Shown here in pieces: positions 1 to 10,124 of a stretch of DNA of 64,000 bases (its first letter is position 1; each line of letters begins with the position of its first letter). Made by a program: the position numbers and the translations under genes. Source of the DNA: Megamerina dolium. Lineage: Eukaryota; Arthropoda; Insecta; Diptera; Megamerinidae. The DNA lies in the NCBI GenBank assembly GCA_963854835.1, contig OY978525.1, forward strand, positions 65,132,907-65,196,906, given 5' to 3'. The notes below the pieces were generated by a model. That model saw only the letters and a list, made by a program, of their open reading frames with translations. It searched no databases and was not told the DNA's origin.

Positions 1-591
1 TCTCGAAATCTGGCAAAATGGCGTATAAAAGTCAATGAATCAAAGAGCGTACAGGTAACCTTCACGCTAAGGCCAGATACATGTCCCCCACTTAAAATTA
101 ATGGCCAATCAGTTCCACAATGTCCCTCAACAAAGTACTTGGGTATTCACCTCGACAGAAGGCTGTCCTGGAAAAATCACATAGAGGCAAAGAAAATTCA
201 GATCAAGCTTAAAATGAATCAGTTATGGTGGCTGTTACACAAAAGATCAAAGTTGAATCTCGAATACAAAGTGCTATTATATAAAGCAATCCTGAAGCCA
301 ATCTGGACTTATGGTATTCAGTTTTGGGGCACCGCATCTCCCTCAAATATCGGAAAATTGCAGCGAATACAATCCAAGTGTCTGCGAATTATTGTAAACG
401 CGCCTTGGTATATGAGGAACGTTAACATCCATCGAGATTTAAATATACTTACAATTTCTGAGGAAGTTGCAATGTCCTGCAGAAGCTACATTCAAAAATT
501 ACACAGTAATCCGAATACCCTTGCTAGGCAATTGTTGCTGAGCACGGAGCATCGTCGATTAAAAAGAAAAGACACACTGAATATGCTGTGA
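1..591 (+). CDS. Jockey-like LINE reverse transcriptase, C-terminal end (partial)
   Basis: The frame is open from base 1 to a TGA at 589-591, so the gene starts left of the window. The translation holds the region after the RT catalytic core: a KYLGIHLDRRLSWKNHI block (about residues 42-56), then ILKPIWTYGIQFWG and an IQRIQSK-like stretch, as in the C-terminal domain of jockey-type non-LTR retrotransposon polymerases. This protein copies element RNA at a nicked target site. The EN and RT core lie outside the window, so activity cannot be judged. No internal stop is seen in this 197-codon part, so the copy is less decayed than most others here. Confidence 0.85.
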   Translation, partial: SRNLAKWRIKVNESKSVQVTFTLRPDTCPPLKINGQSVPQCPSTKYLGIHLDRRLSWKNHIEAKKIQIKLKMNQLWWLLHKRSKLNLEYKVLLYKAILKPIWTYGIQFWGTASPSNIGKLQRIQSKCLRIIVNAPWYMRNVNIHRDLNILTISEEVAMSCRSYIQKLHSNPNTLARQLLLSTEHRRLKRKDTLNML

Positions 592-836
<245 letters not shown>

Positions 837-838
837 CA

Positions 839-1512
839 TTAATTCGAACAACGGTTCGAATTAATTGGTGAATCCACAAAAGATGCAATAATAGACCATT
901 TAAAGCAATACATGTCATCATTTTCAACACTGACACATGCTTTTTTCTCAATCAATTTTTTAGGAAGAGGTATGAAACTACTTCCTTTTATCATGTCGAG
1001 CTTATTCACATTCACCGGTTCGTGTATAGTGTGTATGGGTATCATGTTTGTTTGAAAAGATTTAACCTCCGCTATATCGTGAGGTGTTTTAACATACTCT
1101 CCAAACAATTCGAAATTATATTTGAAAGGGTCATTACTTAGTAAAGACTCTTTCAAAACGCTAACTATACAATTCGAAATTTTCCCTATAAATTTTTTGG
1201 GGATTAAATCACTTCATCATCATTATTATTTAGGGTTTTTATCCTATTTTTAAACGCTGATTGAATAACTTTCACATTACTATCAACGATTTCGCAAGCA
1301 TTTCTTTTATGAATATTAGTACGTATGTTATAACTCCAATTACGAGTTATCACATCCTTTTTACAAAAATCGCAATATGTAGTATTGGATTCTTTCTTTT
1401 TTTGTGAATGAACCCGCTTAATGTGTGCTTGCAAATTTCTCTTTGCAGAGAAAAATGTATCACATTCCTCACAAAATAAAGCTGAATGCACTGTTTTACG
1501 TTTCGACATCAT
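839..1512 (-). pseudogene. Family B DNA polymerase gene, N-terminal part, copy 1 (zinc finger plus upstream domain)
   Basis: Two minus-strand segments match the start of the longer gene at 57991-62150. The first (1512-1204) begins MMSKRKTVHSALFCEECDTF and holds a C2H2-like finger (CEEC...H.KR.H), then a second Cys pair (CDFCKK). The second (1156-839) contains KESLLSNDPFKYNFELFGE and GSSFIPLPKKLIEK, almost the same as KESLLNNSPFKYNLELFG and GSSFISLPKKLIEK in copy 2. The segments are in different frames, so there is at least one frameshift near 1160-1204. The gene is cut at 833-839 by the TA array and the LINE; exonuclease and polymerase domains would lie left of the window if they survive. Family identity rests on copy 2. 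Confidence 0.7.
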
Positions 1513-1532
1513 TAAATAAAATTTAATATAGA

Positions 1533-1534
1533 TA

Positions 1535-1590
<56 letters not shown>

Positions 1591-1835
1591 TTGGTAATAT
1601 TACTTTATTGTTACTGATGCTCTTACTGTTGTTATTATTAATGCTCTTGCTGCTACTGCTGTTGCTGCTGCTACTGCTGCCGCTGCTCTATTACTTTTAT
1701 TGCTGTTGCTACTGTTGTTGCTAGGATTGTTGTTGCTACTATTGTTGCTGATGATGTTGATGATGATGATTATGTAGTTGTTATTTTTTATTTCTGTTAC
1801 TGCTGCCGCTGCTACTCTTAGAGTAAGATATCACT
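1533..1835. repeat. Trinucleotide repeat block: (AAT)n then imperfect GTT/GCT triplets
   Basis: Nineteen or so AAT/ATA units (1533-1590) are followed by about 220 bases of imperfect triplets, mostly GTT, GCT, ACT and GAT. The block lies just upstream of polymerase copy 1 in its reading direction. A similar imperfect CAA/AAT/AGC block (57700-57945) lies just upstream of copy 2. Confidence 0.9.
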
Positions 1836-2583
1836 ATTTTTGTTTATTAGTTTTTACTTCACATTAAATTAAATGAGTTGTTTTTATTCATATGAGTACG
1901 TATTCGAGTACAGTTTTTTAAAATGTGTATTTATAATAGTTATCCAAAAACTTATTACTGCAATTAAAAAAATTTCGAATACACGATTTAAATGATTTAT
2001 TTTTTTTTCGAGTGCAGTTTTTGAAAATGTATATTTATAATAGTTATTTATTCACTGCACTGCACGAATATATAATTTTCTCACTTAGTTATTTTTTCAT
2101 TTATTTCACTCATTAAATTATTTTATTAGAAAGATAATTTCAAGAGTCTTTCAACTACTCTTTACGAATCGCTGCAATTTTATACTGCAACTAATTCTAT
2201 GAAATGAACCATTTAAATAAATGTGGGGCGTATAATAATGTTGGTAAATGTGGGGCGTGTATAAGTGTATATGAGCTTATCACCCCATATGACAAAAAAT
2301 ATTTTGTCAATGTGTTGAATCTTTATATGTTATATGAATTATTATATGTTGTCAATTTGCTGCACCTTATCACTTGCTGCGGCCCACTTTTCATATCTAA
2401 TACGTTTAGCGATTTTAACTATGTGAACTATTATGTCGCGGTCAAGGGGCCGATTGTAAGCTGTATACATAAAAATATTTATCATATACATGTATACATG
2501 CTTCATATAGTTGAAAATTGAATAAATAGACGATGTACGATCCTAATAGAAATCATTATTGACAACTATTCGAAGAAAGCAGA
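1836..2583. other. Gene-free AT-rich spacer with a pair of direct repeats
   Basis: No convincing gene. A stretch of about 40 bases (1904-1943, beginning CGAGTACAGTTTTTTAAAAT) recurs with four or so differences at 2009-2047, a spacing of about 105 bases. Two short GTGGGGCGT motifs occur at 2221 and 2251. An open frame at 2204-2521 is rich in Tyr, Leu and Cys with no recognisable domain, and I do not call it a gene. Confidence 0.6.
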
Positions 2584-3205
2584 ATGAACCAGAACGATAA
2601 TGTAAGTATACATTTCTTTATTATAAAAGAATTATTTTTTTTATGATATTAATAATTTATATATACTTTCATTACAGAATATTGTGGAAATTTTAGATGA
2701 TGAAGAGATACCCTTCTCTCAGCGGTATTTAATCTGCAGCAAGCAGCAGCAACAACATCAACAAGAACAGCAGAAACAACAGCAACAACTGCAGCAGCAG
2801 CAGCAACAACAACAACAACAGCATCATCAGCAACAGCAGCAGCAGAAAGAAAAGGAGGAGGAAGCCAAATATACACCGGAGGATGCAATTAACGAGTTAA
2901 ATAGGTTAAATAATTGTAACCCAATAATTCGCATTGATGCTCTGATAGTCGATCAAGGCTATCAGATAATCAAACGCGAATTAAAACAAACGGCCATCGG
3001 GCCGAAAATTATGTTAACTTTAAATGATGGGGTGGTGGTATTCTTACCACCTCGATTTAGTAATATGAGCGACCCACTAAAAACGCTTATAAATGCTGGT
3101 GGTTACGCCATTTATAGGCGTCAAAACCCACCGGGGACTGTATTCAGGCACAACTTAAACATAGTAAATATAAATTGCCATGAGGCACAAGAATTTTATT
3201 TGTAA
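2584..3205 (+). CDS. Unknown two-exon protein with polyQ tract (possible ssDNA-binding-like domain)
   Basis: Exon 1 (2584-2601) encodes MNQNDN. A 76-base intron (2602-2677) starts GTAAGT and ends TTACAG. Exon 2 (2678-3205) continues in frame to a TAA. The protein is 199 residues: an acidic start, a long Gln/His tract (about residues 30-65), then a compact domain from about residue 75 to the end. That part has PIIRIDALIVDQGYQI, a basic stretch, MLTLNDGVVVFLPPRFSNM and GGYAIYRRQNPPG. The beta-rich pattern of an alternating hydrophobic strand, a VVFLPPRF strand and a closing YAIYRR strand resembles small OB-fold-like proteins of arthropod mobile elements, but this is inference. AATAAA lies just after the stop. 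The open frame, clean splice sites and nearby terminator suggest a real or recently active gene. Confidence 0.6.
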
Positions 3206-3397
3206 AAATAAAATGTATTATTATTATTATTATTATTAATATTATTTAAAATAATAAATATACAATATAATTTTTATAAATTTAATATTGAATAAATAAA
3301 AAACTTATACTAAAAAAAATACATTTTTAAAGTTGAAATTATTTTTTCAGTTGGAAGATAGGAACTTCATTGATGGTATGTATGTTGGTTGTCGATC

Positions 3398-3721
3398 TTA
3401 TTCTCTCTCTCGCCCCAGAGTCATATTGTATTTATTCGTTAAATGTACGATATAGGTGAATATAGATCTATATATGTGACAGATGCAATTATATGACTCA
3501 TTATTCGTAATGAGCCTATTCCGTATACAGTCCTTACTATGGATTACATTGTCATTTTCGCAAAAATCCGTAACTGCGAAATCATTGAAAGTATTCATAA
3601 TATATAATAAATTTTGCTTTTCTTCCACAGTGATAATACACTCATTTTTATTTAAAAAATATTGAATAGCATCACTAATTTCACCCATTCTTTTATAGAG
3701 TAATTTCACTTCAATAATCAT
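3398..3721 (-). CDS. Unknown small protein, minus strand
   Basis: A 107-residue frame starting MIIEVKLLYKRMGEIS and ending in a charged RERE tail. It has a helical N-terminal half and four Cys in the middle and C-terminal part. I recognise no family. Its ATG lies only 23 bases after the stop of the upstream gene (3745-4224, same strand), so the two could be one transcript or two exons of one gene. The 3' end converges with the plus-strand polyQ gene, with about 190 bases between them. Such tight packing is unlike the TE graveyard around it and more like a virus or large DNA-element gene cluster. Confidence 0.4.
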   Translation of the reverse strand: MIIEVKLLYKRMGEISDAIQYFLNKNECIITVEEKQNLLYIMNTFNDFAVTDFCENDNVIHSKDCIRNRLITNNESYNCICHIYRSIFTYIVHLTNKYNMTLGRERE

Positions 3722-3744
3722 CAGGGTACTGAATGAAATTCGAG

Positions 3745-3813
3745 TTAATTTCCTTCAACAATATCATGATTTTCGTTTACATCATCATCATTATCTGTAA
3801 TGAAAGACTTTCC

Positions 3814-3844
<31 letters not shown>

Positions 3845-4224
3845 TAAGTAATTTCATCATCACGCTTTAAGCGCCTACCCCATCCCTCATCATCAGAGAA
3901 TGGACAGTCCCCTAAATATTGGAAAACATTGGTGCTTCTATAAGCTCCATCATATGATTGATCCGCCAACACTATTTCACCTCCTAAAACTTCAATTTGA
4001 ACATGTTGATCTGATTTAAATTTGAATTCCATATCTCGTAATAAAACACCCTCATTTCGAGTTACACGCAATATTAAAGATCGAAGTCCATCCTCTGGTT
4101 TTACGAATACCTCCATAACTCTTTCCCTCGCATCCACTCGAACTATTTTGCATTGGGACCATACGCTATGACACGCAATATTTATCATTATCGCGAATCG
4201 TTTGACACCAAAACATCCTAACAC
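3745..4224 (-). CDS. Unknown 159-residue protein with Thr run and acidic tail
   Basis: The frame starts MLGCFGVKRFAIMINIACHS, a hydrophobic N-terminus. A probable beta-rich domain follows (VRVDARERVMEVFVKPED, then LRVTRNEGVLLRDMEFKF), ending in a low-complexity tail: ten Thr in a row encoded by a (GTA)n microsatellite on the plus strand (about 3811-3843), then DNDDDVNENHD. I do not recognise the family. The ordered charged/hydrophobic pattern argues for a real protein. It is upstream of, and nearly contiguous with, the gene at 3398-3721. Confidence 0.45.
3811..3843. repeat. (GTA)n microsatellite inside a reading frame
   Basis: About eleven GTA units, read on the minus strand as ACT/ACC-like Thr codons. 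It lengthens the Thr run of the 3745-4224 protein without breaking the frame. Confidence 0.85.
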
Positions 4225-4270
4225 TCCAATTGTCAGGTGTGAAATAAAAAATAATTGTCAATTAAGTAAC

Positions 4271-4507
4271 TCAAATATAATTTGAATACATTGACCTCCT
4301 CAACATGAATAATGAGAAATATGAAGAACCTACCTAAATAAAAACTTATATTATTTTTTGATACTCATGCTAGCTACATATATATTATGCTAAAAATAGT
4401 CTAATATATATGTAGCTTATACCGACCACATGGCTTGCATAGCTGATAAGCTATCCTAAGCGATTCAACGTATGAGTCAATTCAAGTAACAAGTAATTCA
4501 AGTAATT
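4271..4507 (+). repeat. First unit of a tandem duplication (about 240 bp)
   Basis: The stretch beginning AATATAATTTG at 4271, with CTCAACATGAATAATGA, returns at 4508-4551. The stretch GCTGATAAGCTATCCTAAGC at 4441 returns at 5961 with one change. The second unit is therefore 4508-4625 plus 5926-6002, split by the Tc1-type element. Removing that element leaves two adjacent diverged copies. Confidence 0.7.
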
Positions 4508-4627
4508 CAAATATAATTTGTACACATTAACCTCTTCAACATGAATAATGAAAAAAAAAACCTACCTCAACAAAAAGTATATGTAGCCTATGTAGCTACA
4601 AGCAATAGCCATACACAAACGCATGTA

Positions 4628-5925
4628 AAGGGTTATCCATTTCGCGGTTTCAAAAGTATAGGGCTAGAATTCGACATCTGTCAAACTGAGTTGTTAAAAC
4701 AATTTCTTTCTTTTTCAGTTCAAAGTCTGACATTTGCCAAAATGGATCGCTTAACTATCGCACAACGCATTAAAATTGTAAAAACCTACTACAAAAATGG
4801 TGATTCTGCCACAGCCACATATCGTGCTTTAAGAGGATATTATGGTTTACATAATCGTCCAACTACGCAAGCAATTGGCAAAATTGTGAAGAAATATGAA
4901 GAGACTGGATCGGTTACAGATATTGTAAGGCCTGTGCATCATCGTTTCGCTCGTACCACCGAAAATATCGCTGCTGTAAGTGAAAGTGTTGCCGAAGACC
5001 CGAATGTGTCGATTCCTCGTCGTTCTCAGGAATTAGGACTGTCATACGGCACATTATGGCGTATTTTGCATTTGGATCTACACCTACATCCATATAAAAT
5101 CCAGCTCACACAACAACTGAAGCCAGCTGACCATTCACAACGTCGTAGATACGTCGAATGGGTGCTTGAACAACAGGCGGTGGACGGCGATTTTTCGAAC
5201 AAAATTTTCTTCAGCGACGAAGCACATTTCTCACTCGGTGGGTATGTTAACAAACAAAATTGTCGTATTTGGGGTTCTGAGAATCCTCAAGTAATTGAAG
5301 AGAGGCCACTACATCCACAAAAAGTCACTGCTTGGTGCGCTCTTTGGTCCGGAGGTGTGATTGGACCTTACTTCTTCGAAAACGACGATGGAACGAATGT
5401 CACCGTCAATTCGGAGCGTTATGGTCATATGATAACCGACTTTTTTTTGCCTGCTATTGAAGAATGCGACTTAGAGAATATGTGGTTTCAACAAGGCGGT
5501 GCCACATGCCACACAACTCGAGCGAATATGGCTTTATTGCAAGAGAAATTTTCTGGCCGCGTAATTTCTCGTCGTGGCGATATCAAGTGGCCACCAAGAT
5601 CATGCGATTTGACACCGCTTGACTTTTTTTTGTGGGGCTACGCGAAAGACCGTGATTATGCAGATAAACCTTTAACTCTTGAGCACCTAAAAACCAACAT
5701 TCGTCACGTTATGGCTGAGATACCGCCCAATATGTGTCAAAAAGTGGTCGAAAATTACCTCAAAAGAATCGATACTTGCAACAATTCGCGTGGTGGTCAT
5801 TTAAATGATGTAGTATTTCACACATAATGTCAACGTTCAAACTAAAAAGAAATATCATGATAAAAAAATATATTATATGTGTTTTATTTACATTTACTTT
5901 TGAAACCGCAAAATGGATAACCCTT
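4628..5925 (+). mobile_element. Complete Tc1/mariner-superfamily transposon with TIRs and TA target duplication
   Basis: Terminal inverted repeats of 31 bp (4628-4658 and 5895-5925, starting AAGGGTTATCCATTT) match with one mismatch. Each end is flanked by TA (4626-4627 and 5926-5927), the target duplication of this superfamily. The element is 1298 bp and carries one transposase gene. Both ends and the gene are in place, so only the catalytic substitution described for the gene is an obvious defect. Confidence 0.93.
4742..5827 (+). CDS. Tc1/mariner-type transposase with mutated second catalytic Asp
   Basis: A 361-residue transposase that would cut and rejoin element ends in the nucleus. I chose the ATG of MDRLTIAQRIKIVKTYYKNG because it begins the helix-turn-helix; the frame is open upstream to 4541, but that part covers the left TIR. 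Residues 1-120 hold the paired-like DNA-binding domain. The DDE/D domain has FFSDEAHFSLGG (first Asp), WFQQGGATCHT, where the family has QQDGA, so the second Asp is Gly, and PPRSCDLTPLDFFLWG (third Asp). I count 36 residues between second and third positions. The rest is intact and ends TAA. The Asp to Gly change (GGC codon) should abolish cutting, so this copy is probably dead but could be moved in trans. Confidence 0.92.
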   Translation: MDRLTIAQRIKIVKTYYKNGDSATATYRALRGYYGLHNRPTTQAIGKIVKKYEETGSVTDIVRPVHHRFARTTENIAAVSESVAEDPNVSIPRRSQELGLSYGTLWRILHLDLHLHPYKIQLTQQLKPADHSQRRRYVEWVLEQQAVDGDFSNKIFFSDEAHFSLGGYVNKQNCRIWGSENPQVIEERPLHPQKVTAWCALWSGGVIGPYFFENDDGTNVTVNSERYGHMITDFFLPAIEECDLENMWFQQGGATCHTTRANMALLQEKFSGRVISRRGDIKWPPRSCDLTPLDFFLWGYAKDRDYADKPLTLEHLKTNIRHVMAEIPPNMCQKVVENYLKRIDTCNNSRGGHLNDVVFHT

Positions 5926-6040
5926 TACATGTATTTACTATACTGAGCGCATAGCTCGCATAGCTGATAAGCTACCCTAAGCGATTCAACATATGAGTCA
6001 AGCATTTAGTTACAACCTAATATCATATCATATCATACAT

Positions 6041-6060
6041 ACACACACACACACACACAT
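6041..6060. repeat. (AC)n microsatellite
   Basis: About nine AC units, followed by ATGCACATACT. Confidence 0.85.
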
Positions 6061-6186
6061 GCACATACTATATCAACCACTACAAGTCATAGCTGCTTGC
6101 TACCGATCATGCTAGCCTGGTAGCACAGCTCGATTCAATATCATCCTCACGCCTAAGCCACCCCGCCACTCCCTCCGCCCACCCAT

Positions 6187-6435
6187 CATGCTATCTCCCT
6201 CTCACACACCTATCAAGATAGCTGGAACCATGCCACGCCTTTCTCACTCTTACACACTGCTAAGATAGCTTCACACATGCTGCCTCCCTCCCATACACAT
6301 GCCGTCTCCCTCGCACACACTGCCAAGATAGCTGCAGCCATGTCGATCTACTGTCTCCCTCTAACACACGGCTAAGGTGGCTTCAAACATTTCGATCTTC
6401 CGTCTCACTCTAACACACACATTTAGATAGCTGAT
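6187..6435 (+). repeat. Degenerate tandem repeat, roughly 45-65 bp units
   Basis: Five or so imperfect units each contain a CTCCCTCT/TCACACAC stretch followed by CCAAGATAGCT and a CATG. Units begin near 6187, 6240, 6284, 6306 and 6352, with a last one near 6400. Spacing is irregular, so this is an old, eroded minisatellite. Confidence 0.6.
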
Positions 6436-7573
6436 CCAGAATCCCCATATTATATCTACTTACATATATTCTTAATTAATTAACTTCTTTTCTCGCAATA
6501 TTCATTTATAATCTATACTTAATTCTTTAAAATGTATTAAAAGTATATTGTTGTTTGATACAAAAATATAGGGACCACATTGCATTTTCTCTTCATAGTT
6601 GCAATGACCAACTTTTCGTACTTGTAGCTGGTACGATTTTCAATATTATCCGTTGAAAACGGAATGTGTTTTGTTACATATATTTTATCTTACTATATAT
6701 ATTTGTTTTTTTTTTTCCGTGATATTTTTTTGTTTTTGTTTTGTTTTGTATTCAACCTAGCTAACCTATTGCTTATTTATCATATTTCGTCATATAAATC
6801 CTAACGTGTTCTTACTATACTGTATCTACTGTATATTTCTAACCCTCTAGTTGTCATTTCCTTAAAATATTGTACTATTTTTTGATGCATCCTCTATACT
6901 TAGCCTCGCCCAGAGCACATGAGTCCACACGCCGGATTACAATTCAACGCGATGAATTGCAACTGATGTCTTTATACGTATGAACACTGCGCCTACTTCT
7001 TTCTAATTTGCAAAATATTCTAAATTTTTACATTAATTCCATAACTTCTTGTGTTTCATATCTAAATATTTTAGTTCTTCTTTTCGATGACCCTTATTGT
7101 CTCTTTCTATTTTGTCTTAATCCTTTCGAAAAATTGTATAAAAATATATTTTTTTATGGTGTTCCAGCGTTGATGCTGCACTTTATCCACAGTTTAGTAC
7201 TTTCCAATTTCGACTTCAGCCATCTCTTTAGTGTACCTATATTTCTTGAGGGACCCTGTATTCTTGTACGATAATAATGGAGAAAATTTTAGTATTTTAA
7301 TGTATTTTTTGTATATATTAATATTTTATTTTATTGTTGTCATAAATGATGTATTAAAGAGAAGGAAAGGAGAAAGAAAAAAAGAATAATTAAATGTAAT
7401 TCTAATACAATTTCCATAATTGTCAGTCGATTAAATTTATTTCCCTACATCTATGGTCAGCATATTATAAAACGATATTTGATTCATGATGTATTATGTT
7501 TATTTTTTCTTGCATTTTGTGTGTAGTTGTGCATTTGTTTGTATTATGTGCATTTTGTTTGAAATTTTGTTCT
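6436..7573. other. Gene-free AT-rich stretch
   Basis: I see no gene or clear element. Open frames here (for example 7008-7274) are rich in Phe, Leu and Tyr and have no domain. The last 85 bases (7486-7573) resemble 8085-8180 (shared TTTGTATTATGT, GCATTTTG and TTCTTGTAT words), which may mark a broken direct repeat. Confidence 0.5.
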
Positions 7574-7989
<416 letters not shown>

Positions 7990-8437
7990 TATATCTATAT
8001 GCGATATTATTTTGAGTGTCGTTCTCACGTTGTTGTACAAGTTAATGCATTGTTATGCATTTTGCTTAATATGGTCAACGTGCTATTAATTAAATTTTTT
8101 TTGTACGTTGTTTTGTTTGTTTGCATTTTTGTAGTATTATGTATTTTGCTTGGTCTGAAAATTTAATTCTCTTGTATCTTTGTTTTGTACATTTCGTTCT
8201 CATGCTTTTATGCATACTTGATATTATGTTATTGTAGGGTGTTATTTGTAGAGGTTTGGATCATCGAATTTAATATTAATCTAAGTTTGGGTGGAAGGGT
8301 GTTATTAAATTATTGTGTGAAGCTTAACTAATAGTTCTTGCTTCACACTATTGTATTTTATATCCTAACTGAATTTCCCTTTTTTTTTCTCTTTTTTTTC
8401 TACCACAAATACTATTACTTTGTTAAGCTACTATTAC
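7990..8437. other. 3' flank of gypsy element A, no LTR seen
   Basis: A purine tract on the minus strand (complement of 8378-8400) follows the integrase stop and could be a polypurine tract. The expected 3' LTR, starting TGTTGCGAGCC on the minus strand, is not present in this stretch. No gene is seen. Confidence 0.5.
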
Positions 8438-9535
8438 TTATTGATAAAAATGTTTTAGTAAGTTTTTATGGTACTTTTTAAAATTTTGTCCGATTTTAAT
8501 AGTCGTCGTTACTGGACTGTCTACATGTATCACTTCGTATGGTCCAGTCCAGATGGGACTAAATTTATTTTTTCTGGTCTGGTTTCTCAGTAATACTTTA
8601 TCACCTATTTTAAAAATTATAGGGTGGATCCCTTTGTCGTATTGAATTTTAGCTGATTTCTTTGCTTTTTCCTGATTTTCCCTTACTAACTCGTGTGATC
8701 TTTGTAGTTGGTATTTTAATACTTTATTTTGATCGTCTGTATTGTACAGTGGTGATCTTTTTGTTTTTAGGTTTGTCGGCATATCGATATTGAAACCGTA
8801 TAGAACACTGAATGGTGTACGTTTTGTCGAAGTATGTATGGTGTTATTGTGTACGTGCATCGCTGATGCTAACCATTGGTCCCAATTTGACCCATTTTCT
8901 TTAACAAAACTCCTAAGATATTCTGCTAAAGGTCTGTGGCTCCTTTCTAAAGAACCATTTGCTTGTGGATGGTACGGTGTTATATGTAGTTTTTTAACAC
9001 CCAGCATCTTGCATGTATCAGAAAACGGTTTCGAAGTGAAATTTGTACCATTATCAGTCACTAAAATTTTTGGTAAGTTATATCGCGCAATAACTTCGTT
9101 GTAAAACGCTTTTGCTACCGTGCTGGCTTCAGCATCTGGTATAGCTACACAAATAAAAAATTTGGAAAAATCATCTTGAAATGTAAGTATGTATAACAAA
9201 TATGTATATCCAGATGTCGTCTCTGGAAGAATTCCTACCATGTCCATATATACCTTTTCAAATAGCTTAGTTGGTGTATCAGTTAATATCATTAGCATTT
9301 TCGTGAGCCTTGAGCTCTTGTTAGTTTGACATTTTTTACAATTTTTAACATATTCTTTAATCAGGCTTCGCATACCTTTCCACCTGTACTGTCTTCTAAT
9401 CCTGAAATAAGTTTTCAAAGCACCCTGATGCCCTCCTAAAGGTAAATCATGGAAGTTGTGAAGTATCGTCGATATATCCTTCTCATCAGTGAGAAGTTCA
9501 GCATTCAGCATTCTCCTGATTTTCTGCATTTTCAT
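8438..9535 (-). CDS. Gypsy A integrase (intact 365-codon frame)
   Basis: The longest open piece of element A. It starts with the HHCC zinc domain (HNFHDLPLGGHQG, then CKKCQ), followed by the catalytic core: MDMVG (first Asp), LVTDNGTNFTSKPF (second Asp), HPQANGSLERSHRPL (Glu). The C-terminal part has the GPY/F motif WTGPYEVIHV. It would insert element cDNA into the genome. DDE and HHCC residues all appear present, so this domain could fold, unlike the upstream polymerase. The frame ends with a stop at 8438. It would normally be the end of a Pol polyprotein, so the initial Met is only the first in the open frame. Confidence 0.9.
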   Translation of the reverse strand: MKMQKIRRMLNAELLTDEKDISTILHNFHDLPLGGHQGALKTYFRIRRQYRWKGMRSLIKEYVKNCKKCQTNKSSRLTKMLMILTDTPTKLFEKVYMDMVGILPETTSGYTYLLYILTFQDDFSKFFICVAIPDAEASTVAKAFYNEVIARYNLPKILVTDNGTNFTSKPFSDTCKMLGVKKLHITPYHPQANGSLERSHRPLAEYLRSFVKENGSNWDQWLASAMHVHNNTIHTSTKRTPFSVLYGFNIDMPTNLKTKRSPLYNTDDQNKVLKYQLQRSHELVRENQEKAKKSAKIQYDKGIHPIIFKIGDKVLLRNQTRKNKFSPIWTGPYEVIHVDSPVTTTIKIGQNFKKYHKNLLKHFYQ

Positions 9536-9587
9536 CTAGTTCTAATTCATCATCAGAGCTTTCTTCAGACTCTTCTTGGCTTTCAGT

Positions 9588-10124
9588 TTAGTCGACTTTA
9601 TTCCTCGCCATAGAACGAGTCACAACCATTGTTGACTCCTGATTCGGTTGTGGAACTCTGCTGAGCGCATCCGCGTTCAAGTTCCGTTTGCCTGGTTTAT
9701 AAATTACTTCAAATTCAGATAATTTGTGCCTGAAACGTGCTAAACGTGATGTCTGATCCTTTAGGTTTGCAATCTCGGTATCACTGAGCGCCCTGCTCGC
9801 AAAGGCTATTGGTCTATCTTTTCCAATTTCACCTTGCGATAGAATTGCACCTACAGCTTCGTTGCTGGCATCTGTTGTTAACACAAAAGGTTTAGAAAAA
9901 TCTGGGTAGGCTAAAATTGGCGGAGTACAAATTGCTTGCTTCGAATCTTCAAAAGCTTTCTGACATTTTTCTGTCCAGTCAAATTTCGCGTCTTTCCTGA
10001 GTAGTTTGTTGATTGGCAGTGCCATACTAGCCATATTCTCAACAAATTTTCGGTAATAATTTACTAAACCTAGAAATGCCTGAACATCTTTCTTATTTTT
10101 TGGGCACAGGCATATTTTTAACAC
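9588..10124 (-). pseudogene. Gypsy A RT thumb and RNase H with internal deletion
   Basis: Contains DVQAFLGLVNYYRKFVENMA (RT connection), TPPILAYPDFSKPFVLTTDA (RNase H start, TTDAS) and GKDRPIAFASRALSDTE. It then jumps to LARFRHKLSEFEVIYKPGKR, so the central RNase H helix region (the part with the E..ELLA and TDHK motifs in this family) is missing. The end has NADALSRVPQP. The missing segment should inactivate RNase H. The frame overlaps the upstream RT piece by a shift near 10093-10124. Confidence 0.85.

Larger units (their letters stand above)
4508..6002 (+). repeat. Second unit of the duplication, split by a DNA transposon
   Basis: The left part (4508-4625) and right part (5926-6002) together match 4271-4480. 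The split falls exactly at the TA duplication of the transposon, so insertion came after the tandem duplication. Confidence 0.65.

Noticed and set aside
2204..2521. Plus-strand 105-codon frame near GTGGGGCGT repeats
   Set aside because: Low-complexity hydrophobic composition, no domain, no homologous copy; likely chance in AT-rich DNA.
2649..2888. Minus-strand Val/Ala-rich frame
   Set aside because: Antisense of the CAG/CAA tract of the spliced polyQ gene.
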